Notes under the pieces: generated by a model
Told to the model about the DNA's origin: nothing
Databases searched by the model: none
Seen by the model: only the letters and a program-made list of their open reading frames with translations
Source: an uncultured Coriobacteriales bacterium
Lineage (GTDB): Bacteria > Actinomycetota > Coriobacteriia > Coriobacteriales > UMGS124
Length of the DNA stretch: 6,852 nucleotides
NCBI GenBank assembly: GCA_934662525.1
Contig: CAKUKJ010000125.1
Span: forward strand, 1-6,852
Direction of reading: 5' to 3'
Made by a program: the position numbers and the translations under genes
Part shown: piece by piece, positions 1 to 5,383 of the stretch
How the letters are laid out: each line of letters starts with the position of its first letter
Position numbering within the stretch: the stretch's first letter is position 1

Positions 1-102
1 CTCTGCAAGGTCGGCGTCAACTTCTCCAAAAAGACGCAAACAATCGGGGAGTGGATCGTCACGGAGGGACAGGATCGTTCGGCCATTTGCCGGAAGCAGC
101 AT
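1..102 (-). CDS. Possible N-terminal fragment of an unknown protein (runs off the left edge)
   Basis: An open frame reads leftwards from an ATG at 102 and leaves the window at position 1, giving 34 residues. It begins MLLPANGRTILSL and continues with an acidic stretch around LFGEVDAD. An AAAGGG ribosome-binding sequence lies four bases before the ATG, which is slightly tight. It would be the next gene after the esterase on the same strand, 166 bases beyond the esterase stop. I do not recognise a family. Third-position GC is about 50 percent by hand count, low for this window. The opposite strand is open in the same codon register (see the plus-strand entry), so only one of the two can be real. 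Confidence 0.3.
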   Translation of the reverse strand, partial: MLLPANGRTILSLRDDPLPDCLRLFGEVDADLAE

Positions 103-114
103 TCCGCCCTTTGA
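1..114 (+). CDS. Alternative: C-terminal tail of an unknown plus-strand protein
   Basis: Plus-strand frame 1 is open from the left edge to a TGA at 112-114, giving 37 residues with no start inside the window. Third-position GC is about 76 percent by hand count (first position about 51, second about 43), the pattern expected of a coding frame in a high-GC genome. It is clearest over the first 24 codons. If real, it is the end of a gene converging on the esterase. No family is recognisable in so short a piece. It is mutually exclusive with the minus-strand reading of 1-102. Confidence 0.27.
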   Translation, partial: LCKVGVNFSKKTQTIGEWIVTEGQDRSAICRKQHSAL

Positions 115-225
115 TTGACAGCAAAGGCAGGGCGGCATCGCGTGCTGCTGCTGCGGAGTGTGCAATGCCACATGCCGCGTCATGCCCGAGCATTACAACG
201 ACTTCACCGCACTGGACGCCAAGCA

Positions 226-260
226 GAGGGCGCACGGACCGCATAAGCCCGCGCGCCCTC
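226..260 (-). terminator. Hairpin just past the esterase stop, weak terminator candidate
   Basis: GAGGGCGC at 226-233 and GCGCCCTC at 253-260 are perfect 8-base inverted arms around a 19-base loop. They start nine bases after the esterase stop codon (269-271). The GC-rich stem is placed as a terminator would be, but no T-tract follows on the minus strand, so intrinsic termination is uncertain. The rest of 115-268 shows no gene or repeat that I can support. Confidence 0.3.
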
Positions 261-268
261 ACGATACG

Positions 269-1141
269 CTACAGGCTGCGATTGAAGAACGCGTCGATGA
301 TTTCGGCAATCACTCCGGAATGCGCCGTAGGCATATGGGGCGCACCAGCAAGCAAATGCAACTCTGCAGGTTGGTCATAAGATTCGGCAAGGCGCTTGCC
401 ATATTCTGGCAACACCATCGTATCATCCAGACCATGGATAACGCATACCGGCCCATTGTAGCCGCCGACCGTTCCGAATATATCGAGCCCCTTGCCCGCC
501 TCGACATAAGCCTCGCTCGCCTTGCCGTCCAGAGCACCGCTGGCACAGTTCTCCTGGATGTTGACAGCGGGGTCAATGACGGCGACGGCCTTAAAGGCCT
601 CGGGGTTTTCCCCAGCAAATATGGTACCGACGCAACCGCCCTGGGAGTGACCGATGGCAAAAACCTCAGACACCCACGCAAACCCGTTGGCATAGGAAAC
701 GATGTCCTTGAGGTCGTCGAGCTCCGTCAAGACGGTACTGTCGTCGAACTCGCCGTCGCTGTCGCCATGCCCGTCGAAGTCAAACCTCATCATGGCATAG
801 CCGCGCGCCGCCATCGCCAAGCAGATGTTGTCATACAGGTCACAACGGCTGTTTCCGCGGGCGCCGTGCATGAGGATTACAAGCGGGACTTTCTGCTCAG
901 GCACACATGACGGCACCTCAAGGCGGCCCCTCAGGACAAGCCCGTCGTGCTCAAGCTCAAGCGCGGCCGTCTTAATCCCGTTGAACTCAAAGTCGAACTT
1001 GATTTCGTCCGATGTTTGGCTCCTGGCGGTCGAAGCGCCCTCTTGGGCATGGGCCGACGTTCCGGACAGACCTGCAGCCCCAACTGCACCAGCCGCCACC
1101 ATCCCAGCAGCAACAAATCCCCTACGCGTTACTTCCTTCAT
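269..1141 (-). CDS. Tat-exported alpha/beta hydrolase, cinnamoyl/feruloyl esterase-like
   Basis: This 290-residue serine hydrolase is predicted to act outside the cytoplasmic membrane. The N-terminus has a twin-arginine signal (TRRGFVA, residues 5-11), a hydrophobic stretch and a probable cleavage after SAHA (29-32). The alpha/beta-hydrolase core shows an oxyanion-side HGARGN (92-97), the segment RFDFDGHGDSDG (119-130), a nucleophile elbow GHSQGG with Ser166, HGLDD with Asp240, and GAPH with His269, so the triad is complete. The RFDF-GHGDSDG segment and the overall order resemble intestinal cinnamoyl/feruloyl esterases (LJ0536/Est1E type), which release ferulate, caffeate or similar acids from esters. 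The stretch between Pro191 and His236, where those enzymes carry a lid over the substrate pocket, looks shorter here. AAGGGG lies seven bases before the ATG. It follows the reductase gene by 78 bases, and joint transcription is likely. Third-position GC is about 62 percent over the first 70 codons, against about 82 in the reductase. Fold and export are well supported; the substrate is inferred. Confidence 0.9.
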   Translation of the reverse strand: MKEVTRRGFVAAGMVAAGAVGAAGLSGTSAHAQEGASTARSQTSDEIKFDFEFNGIKTAALELEHDGLVLRGRLEVPSCVPEQKVPLVILMHGARGNSRCDLYDNICLAMAARGYAMMRFDFDGHGDSDGEFDDSTVLTELDDLKDIVSYANGFAWVSEVFAIGHSQGGCVGTIFAGENPEAFKAVAVIDPAVNIQENCASGALDGKASEAYVEAGKGLDIFGTVGGYNGPVCVIHGLDDTMVLPEYGKRLAESYDQPAELHLLAGAPHMPTAHSGVIAEIIDAFFNRSL

Positions 1142-1148
1142 GTCTTAT

Positions 1149-1154
1149 CCCCTT
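1149..1154 (-). promoter_or_regulatory. Ribosome-binding site of the esterase gene
   Basis: AAGGGG on the minus strand ends seven bases before the ATG at 1141, supporting that start. It lies downstream of the large intergenic hairpin and remains unpaired by it. Confidence 0.7.
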
Positions 1155-1174
1155 GCGCCGTTCTCGTCGCCAAA

Positions 1175-1208
1175 CGGGGTGCCCCAGGGCTCTCCCCGGG
1201 GCACCCCG
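1175..1208 (-). terminator. Strong intercistronic hairpin between reductase and esterase
   Basis: CGGGGTGCCCC at 1175-1185 and its exact reverse complement at 1198-1208 form an 11-bp arm. Inside it, GGG/CCC (1187-1189, 1194-1196) extends the stem around a four-base loop (1190-1193). On the minus-strand RNA the one remaining pair (1186/1197) is a G-U wobble, giving about 15 continuous pairs. On the plus strand it would be an A-C mismatch, so the structure fits reductase-direction transcripts better. It starts 11 bases after the reductase stop and is followed by only three T residues. It may act as a partial terminator or as a 3'-end stabiliser that makes reductase mRNA more abundant than esterase mRNA. 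Confidence 0.65.
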
Positions 1209-1219
1209 CAATCAAACAC

Positions 1220-2863
1220 CTACTCCCAGGCCTCCAGCTTTGCCATCTCACGGGCGGCGTGACGGCCCGAGCCGATGGCCTCGGCGATGTTGCCGCCCAC
1301 GTTGTACACGTAGGCGTACTCGCAGCCCATCTCGCCGGCGCTGTAAAGACGCGGGATCGGCTCGCCGAACACGTCGAGCACCTCGCACGCAGCGGAGCGA
1401 CGAGGGCCGCCCTGGGTGTTCAACACGGTGCCCACCAGCTGGATGGCATAGTAGGGGGCATCGATACGCGCCAGGTCAAAGGCATCGCGGGCCACCTCGC
1501 CGTCGGCATTGCCCGACTCGGTCATGAGCTCGCTGTACTCGTTCTTGGCCTTGCCGCGGCCGAACTGGGCGTCGTCGTTGGCGTCGGCGGCGGCGTTGTA
1601 CTCCTCCAGCGTGCCGGCAAGCACCTCGGCGTCCAGGCCCGTGGCCTCGGCAAGCTCCTCCACCGTCTCGCACTTCACGATGACACCGGCCTCGAGGCCC
1701 TCCTCGTTCGTGGTGAAGCGACCGTCAACGGCCTTCATCGCCGCAAACGAGCTCGTGGAGAAGATGCATTTGCCGCTGTTGAACTCCTCGTCACCGAAGA
1801 TGGCCCAGGCGCCGGTGGGCAAGGCAGACTCGGTAAAGCAACCGCGACGGTACTGCTTGCCGTGACGCAGCATCTCGGTGTAGAGCACGTCCTCGTCCAT
1901 GAAACGATGGGCGCGGTCGTCCACGAAGATGTAGTTGTGCGTGGCCCAGCGGGTCCAGGTGCGGGCATCATACTCGTCCGACACGGCGGCCTTGAAGCCC
2001 AGCGCGGCACCGGAGACGTTGTTCATGTGCCAGAGGTCGGCACCCAGGGCCTGGGCCATCTTGATGCCGTCGCCGCGGTTGTACCACGAGCCCTTGCCCA
2101 GCGTGTCGGTGTAGCCGGTGGGCAGGTAGGAGCGCATCATCTCAGGGTTGGCCTCGAAGCCGCCCGTAGCCAGCAGGACGCCCTTCTTTGCCTTGAAGCT
2201 GCGTCCGTCCTCAGACTGCACGCCGATGACCTCGCCGGCCTCGTTGGTGATGAGGCGCTGGGCACGCGTCTCGTAGTACACGGGAACATCGAGCTCATCG
2301 AACTTGCCGGCCAGGACGTTCCACGTGGTGCCCTCGGTCACGTTGTAGCTCGGGCACTCCTGGGCACGCGGCATAAAGGGGTACTCACCCTGGATGCCCC
2401 ACGTGCCCTGCTCGCACGTCTTGAACTCGCAGCCGAAGTTCTCGCGCATCCAGTCGAGGTTGGCGCACAGCTCGTCGGCCCAGGCCCGCATGACGTCCTC
2501 GGGAATGTCGTAACCGGCGCTCAGGGCGTTTTGGTACTCGATGGCAGCGTCGGTGCTGTTGGGGCAGAAGACGATGCCGGCCGTGGCGGAGGAGTTGCCG
2601 CCGCGCATCTCCTTGGGGGCGACCTCGAGCACGAGGCAGGAACCCAGGCCCTCGAAGTTGATGGTGCACGCGGCGCTCATGCCGGCACAGCCCGTGCCCA
2701 CGATGACGAAGTCTGCCTCGTCGGCCCACTCGATCTGGCTCGAGGCCTCGTCGGCATGCGCCGCGCTTGCGAGCAGGCCCGTGCCGGCAACGGCGGCGGC
2801 GCCTGCGGCCGCGGCGCCCTTCAGGAAATCACGACGTGCGACGTTGGAAGCGTAGGTACCCAT
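1220..2863 (-). CDS. Tat-exported FAD-dependent reductase (flavocytochrome c / fumarate reductase-like flavoprotein)
   Basis: This 547-residue FAD_binding_2-type flavoprotein is predicted to act outside the cytoplasmic membrane. The start at 2863 is chosen because AAGGGGAG lies seven bases upstream and translation then begins directly with a twin-arginine signal: RRDFLK at 10-15, an Ala/Gly-rich core and AHA at 35-37. The dinucleotide-binding motif GTGCAG is at 56-61 with Glu80 ending the second strand. GGNSS is at 88-92, ATGG at 232-235, RFMDE at 320-324, NTQGG at 482-486, and SAGE plus NVGGN at 508-525. Family members reduce activated C=C bonds such as fumarate, urocanate or arylacrylates, often as respiratory acceptors. 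There is no CXXCH heme motif and no FMN-binding domain, so a separate electron donor is needed; none lies in the window. Set against Shewanella FccA from memory, the fumarate-binding His504 and Arg544 correspond to Leu481 and Asn521, and the proton-donor Arg402 to Tyr328, so fumarate is an unlikely substrate. The downstream esterase points to an acid released from an ester (inference). Confidence 0.93.
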   Translation of the reverse strand: MGTYASNVARRDFLKGAAAAGAAAVAGTGLLASAAHADEASSQIEWADEADFVIVGTGCAGMSAACTINFEGLGSCLVLEVAPKEMRGGNSSATAGIVFCPNSTDAAIEYQNALSAGYDIPEDVMRAWADELCANLDWMRENFGCEFKTCEQGTWGIQGEYPFMPRAQECPSYNVTEGTTWNVLAGKFDELDVPVYYETRAQRLITNEAGEVIGVQSEDGRSFKAKKGVLLATGGFEANPEMMRSYLPTGYTDTLGKGSWYNRGDGIKMAQALGADLWHMNNVSGAALGFKAAVSDEYDARTWTRWATHNYIFVDDRAHRFMDEDVLYTEMLRHGKQYRRGCFTESALPTGAWAIFGDEEFNSGKCIFSTSSFAAMKAVDGRFTTNEEGLEAGVIVKCETVEELAEATGLDAEVLAGTLEEYNAAADANDDAQFGRGKAKNEYSELMTESGNADGEVARDAFDLARIDAPYYAIQLVGTVLNTQGGPRRSAACEVLDVFGEPIPRLYSAGEMGCEYAYVYNVGGNIAEAIGSGRHAAREMAKLEAWE

Positions 2864-2870
2864 GTGAGAA

Positions 2871-2878
2871 CTCCCCTT
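2871..2878 (-). promoter_or_regulatory. Ribosome-binding site fixing the reductase start
   Basis: AAGGGGAG on the minus strand lies seven bases before the ATG at 2863. It excludes the longer reading from 3118, whose extra 85 residues would bury the twin-arginine signal. Confidence 0.8.
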
Positions 2879-2958
2879 CTTGACATGCCACCGACACGTT
2901 TTGCCCACCCCTGTCGGGAGGCGTATGCACGGCGACGCACGATGGATGTGTCTGGACG

Positions 2959-2968
2959 GGACAGGTCC
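2959..2968. promoter_or_regulatory. Candidate operator: GGACAGGTCC inverted repeat
   Basis: This is a perfect 4-bp inverted repeat with a two-base centre inside the divergent intergenic region. LuxR-type proteins usually bind short dyads, so it is a plausible operator. A site this short can also arise by chance in GC-rich DNA. Confidence 0.2.
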
Positions 2969-3174
2969 GACCATCCGGGCGCTTGCATGCTTTCCACAAG
3001 CGTCGGGAGCGTAGAGATCAGGGCCGCCCGCCTTTCGACAACGCCGACAATAGCTCGCCGCGTCGCGCAGCACAGTCCCCCGGCATTTGGCAATTTGATG
3101 ACACAGTGACGGTATCATCGGTTACCATAGGTTGGGTATTGCACTTCTCACCTGCAAGAACGACTCTTTTTGAG

Positions 3175-3182
3175 AAAAGGGG
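3175..3182 (+). promoter_or_regulatory. Ribosome-binding site fixing a GTG start for the LuxR regulator
   Basis: AAAAGGGG ends seven bases before GTG at 3190. No comparable site precedes the upstream ATG at 2983 or the downstream candidates at 3217 (GTG) and 3244 (ATG). The site forms the right side of a weak CTTTT/AAAAG hairpin. Confidence 0.65.
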
Positions 3183-3189
3183 CTCAAAC

Positions 3190-4765
3190 GTGTCGACGAT
3201 TGCGAGGAAACCAAGCGTGTCAGTCAAGGACGGCATTACAGGCATGGCGCGTGAACTCGCATCCTCGTTCGACGCGCGCTTCCTGGGGCTGGCGGCGCTC
3301 ATGCCCGTGCTGGAGGTGTTTCGCCGCATCTCGTACAGCCTGCCCGGCGCACTGAGCAGAGAGACCTCCCCCGAGACTTGCATCGCATGCCTTGTCGTCG
3401 GGCTACTTGCGGCACTCCTCGGTGCCCTGGCCTCCTCCGTGCGCTGCAAACATATGCAAAACCTCACCCCCGTCATGGGCGGGGCCGCATGGAGCCTCAT
3501 CGGCATGGCTTGCATGCTCCCTTGCGCATGGAGCCTAGAAGCGCCCCATATCTTGCTCGTCCCCTGTGGATATCTTCTCCTCGGCGCAGGCATCGGGGCG
3601 TTGCTTGTCGGATGGATCGAGGCGCTTGCACGCAGCGGCGCGCTGGTCAATCTGCTGCATGTCAGTTTGTCGGTAGTCCTCGGCAACGGCCTCATGTTCG
3701 CCGTCATAGCCCTCGACACCCCTGCCTCGCTCTGGACGCTGCTCACAACCTGCCTGCTCGTATCAAGCTTGATGCTCGCCTGGATAAAGGCGGGTCAATC
3801 GCATCGGCCGGCTGAAAGGGCGACAGCCGTGACGACCGGAGAGGCGCACACGGCCGGCATGTCGGCACGTTCTTGCCTCGGCAGCGGGCTGAAACCCGAT
3901 GCGGCGACCTGCGCCGCGCAGGGAAACGAGCCCGGCGGCGGCGACACCCCGAGCGACGAGCGGGGGCTGTTCTCCATCGTCCGCTCGTCGCTGAGCGCTC
4001 CGGCAGTAGGGCTCGCTTTGGGCGCGTTTTCCTGGGGAGTCATGGCGATTCCCCCGCTCCCCTACGTGAACGACCACAAAGCCTGGGTGTATCTAGTCGG
4101 CAACCTGGTTGCACTGGCGGTTATCCTGATTCTGGTGTACACACTGCGCGACGGCGCCCGCTACAGTGTGATGCGGCGAAAGATGTTCTTCCTGCTCCCG
4201 GTATTCGCCGTCTTCCTGTCATATTTCTCGTTCATCCGCATGCTCGATGCGAACGGCGGCCTCAAGAACTTCCTCTCGGTTGGCTACAACATGAGCATGG
4301 CCGGGTTCTTTACCCCTCTTTACCGTGTCGGCCGCAGCGCAGAGCAGGGAAAAGGGGCTTGCCGTCGCAGACGTCGCGGCGCCCGCCCTCATCGGCTGCG
4401 TGCTTTCCTTTGGCCTGGGCGCGGTCCTATATGAGGCATACGGCAACACGGCGATGTATTTCCAAATCGTGTTCACCACACTGTACGTCCTGGGCCTTGC
4501 CTTCATCTCCTCATGGCGCGCGTCGCTCAACGACGACAGCCAGCTTGAGGAGCGCTGTGTGGCAGCGGGGCGCAAGTTCGGGCTGTCGCAGCGCGAGGAG
4601 AAAGTGCTGCGCCTCACGGCAGCAGGTTACTCGCCCGCCCGCATCGTCGAGGAGCTCACCATCTCGCCCGAGACGGTGCGCGCCCACAAGAAGCGCATCT
4701 ACGCCAAGCTCGACGTGCACTCCCACGACGAGCTCATGCACCTTGTACGCACGGGCAAAAGATGA
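3190..4765 (+). pseudogene. Membrane-embedded LuxR-type regulator (about 12 TM plus HTH), split by a one-base frameshift
   Basis: Removing one base gives a single 524-residue protein (1576 bases is exactly 525 codons plus one). Hydrophobic segments lie near residues 31-47, 64-82, 96-114, 120-143, 152-175 and 180-199. A hydrophilic linker of about 70 residues follows (200-270), then segments near 272-290, 299-319, 333-349, 361-380, 398-415 and 421-441. The C-terminus (462-520) is a GerE/LuxR helix-turn-helix: FGLSQREEKVLRL, then ISPETVRAHKKRIYAKL, with HSHDEL near the end. Such proteins are inferred to sense a ligand through the membrane domain and activate a neighbouring reductase gene; it is divergent from the reductase here. 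As written, frame 1 runs into a stop at 4432-4434 and yields 414 residues without the HTH. The HTH half is in frame 2, open from 4295, and has no ribosome-binding site before its first GTG (4325). The gene is therefore dead, read through by slippage, or affected by a sequencing error. Confidence 0.85.
4313..4316 (+). other. Most likely frameshift site in the LuxR gene (CCCC run)
   Basis: Frame 1 reads GFFT up to 4314, and frame 2 reads LFTVSAAAQSREKGL from 4316. Deleting one C from the run joins them into a smooth membrane segment without losing any hydrophobic residues. The two frames overlap from 4295 to 4434, so the exact site could differ, but the sequence past about 4330 in frame 1 becomes Arg-rich (CRRRRRG) and no longer fits a membrane protein. 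Confidence 0.65.
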
Positions 4766-4825
4766 GGACACGAAAGCGTATCCGACCGGGCATCCTTCAC
4801 ATGAGAGGCCCGAGGATGCGCCGTC

Positions 4826-5263
4826 GTTGGGCTCGAGCTTGCGGCAAAGCCCCTCGTCGTAGGTGGTCAGGGTCATCTGCACAACGCATTTCGTCTCTTC
4901 GTTGATAGCCCGCAGCACATCCAGGTCGCGCAGCACCAAATCCGGCTCGGTAATGAGGGTGAAGCCGAAGCAATGCCGATATGCCAGCTCAAGCGCCTTG
5001 CGGGTAATTTCCAGCTCGCGCTCGAGGGGAATGTAAGGGTCGGTCATCGAGCCCGTGCCGAGCATGCATTCTGAGCGCCTGCGCTTCAGCATCGCCTCCA
5101 ACAGCTCGATGGCGTTGCCCTTGACCTCGATGTCCTCGAAGGCGGCGGTCATATGGTAGCAGGCCCTTCGCAAGTCGCAGTAGATGCAGCCGTGCGAGCA
5201 GCCGCAGCAGAGGTTCATCCCGCCCTTTGCGGACAAGATCGTCTTGGCCTGGACAACGTGCAG
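4826..5263 (-). pseudogene. Truncated radical SAM protein of the SPL-like family
   Basis: Residues from AKTILSAKGG to LCRKLEPN match the N-terminal half of spore-photolyase-like radical SAM proteins. The cluster motif CSHGCIYC (C-x3-C-x2-C) is intact and would bind a 4Fe-4S cluster with SAM; GTGSMTDPY, FGFTLIT and VVQMTLTTYDE follow. Family similarity stops at LEPN (4826), after about 146 residues of a family usually near 290. Beyond that the frame runs to 4511 only as antisense of the LuxR gene, so the C-terminal half is lost. Family members normally start MHVV-AKT; here that position is CTG (5263), preceded by a strong GAGGAGG five bases upstream. The only other upstream start is GTG at 5374, with no ribosome-binding site. 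Cys for the usual Arg before the cluster (CCGC) and LITEPD for the usual LITKSD also suggest decay. It is probably non-functional. Confidence 0.8.
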
Positions 5264-5268
5264 GCTGC

Positions 5269-5275
5269 CCTCCTC
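5269..5275 (-). promoter_or_regulatory. Strong ribosome-binding site facing a CTG codon
   Basis: GAGGAGG on the minus strand ends five bases before CTG at 5263, the point where homologues begin. No ATG, GTG or TTG lies in frame nearby, so either CTG is used or the original start codon has mutated. Confidence 0.6.
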
Positions 5276-5299
5276 TCGCGATGGCCTCTTGTGCGCGCC

Positions 5300-5327
5300 A
5301 TCATAGCGCGCCGCATGCTTTTGACAG
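5300..5327 (-). promoter_or_regulatory. Candidate sigma-70 promoter of the radical SAM remnant
   Basis: On the minus strand, CTGTCA (5322-5327) and TATGAT (5300-5305) are separated by 16 bases. Initiation would fall near 5290-5294, about 20 bases before the GAGGAGG at 5269-5275. This placement supports translation from near 5263 and not from the GTG at 5374, which lies upstream of the promoter. Confidence 0.45.
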
Positions 5328-5383
5328 CTGCGCGTTAAACCGCAATGTCGGCAGCGATTAACTGGAGTGCCCACGTCACCGCG

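Larger units (their letters stand above)
2864..3189. promoter_or_regulatory. Divergent intergenic control region between reductase and LuxR regulator
   Basis: These 326 bases lie between the 5' ends of two divergent genes and must hold both promoters and probably the regulator's binding site. I see no convincing sigma-70 promoter for either gene. A weak plus-strand possibility is TTGGCA (3087-3092) with TATCAT (3112-3117), but the 19-base spacing is long. A perfect inverted repeat, GGACAGGTCC, lies at 2959-2968, about 95 bases before the reductase start. Open frames that cross this region are extensions of the two flanking genes without ribosome-binding sites. Confidence 0.6.

Noticed and set aside
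142..154. A short run of CTG triplets
   Set aside because: Only four units, within the range expected by chance in GC-rich DNA.
59..262. A 67-codon minus-strand frame starting at GTG 262, right after the esterase
   Set aside because: It has no ribosome-binding site, overlaps the hairpin at 226-260, and its translation resembles no family I know.
158..910. A 250-codon plus-strand frame
   Set aside because: It is antisense to the esterase, whose triad and Tat signal are clear.
947..3109. A 720-codon open frame on the plus strand
   Set aside because: It lies antisense to the reductase, and its open length follows from the high third-position GC of that gene. Its translation is a His/Val/Gly-rich sequence with no recognisable motifs and no ribosome-binding site.
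2864..3118. An 85-residue N-terminal extension of the reductase
   Set aside because: It would put the twin-arginine signal internally. A strong ribosome-binding site precedes the ATG at 2863.
2983..3189. A longer LuxR protein starting at the ATG at 2983
   Set aside because: There is no ribosome-binding site, and the added residues are Arg-rich and unlike a membrane-protein start. GTG 3190 has a good site.
4511..4825. C-terminal continuation of the radical SAM frame
   Set aside because: It is antisense to the LuxR helix-turn-helix and bears no resemblance to SPL-family C-termini.
5321..5326. A perfect TTGACA on the plus strand
   Set aside because: No matching -10 element lies 16-18 bases downstream and there is no plus-strand gene to serve.
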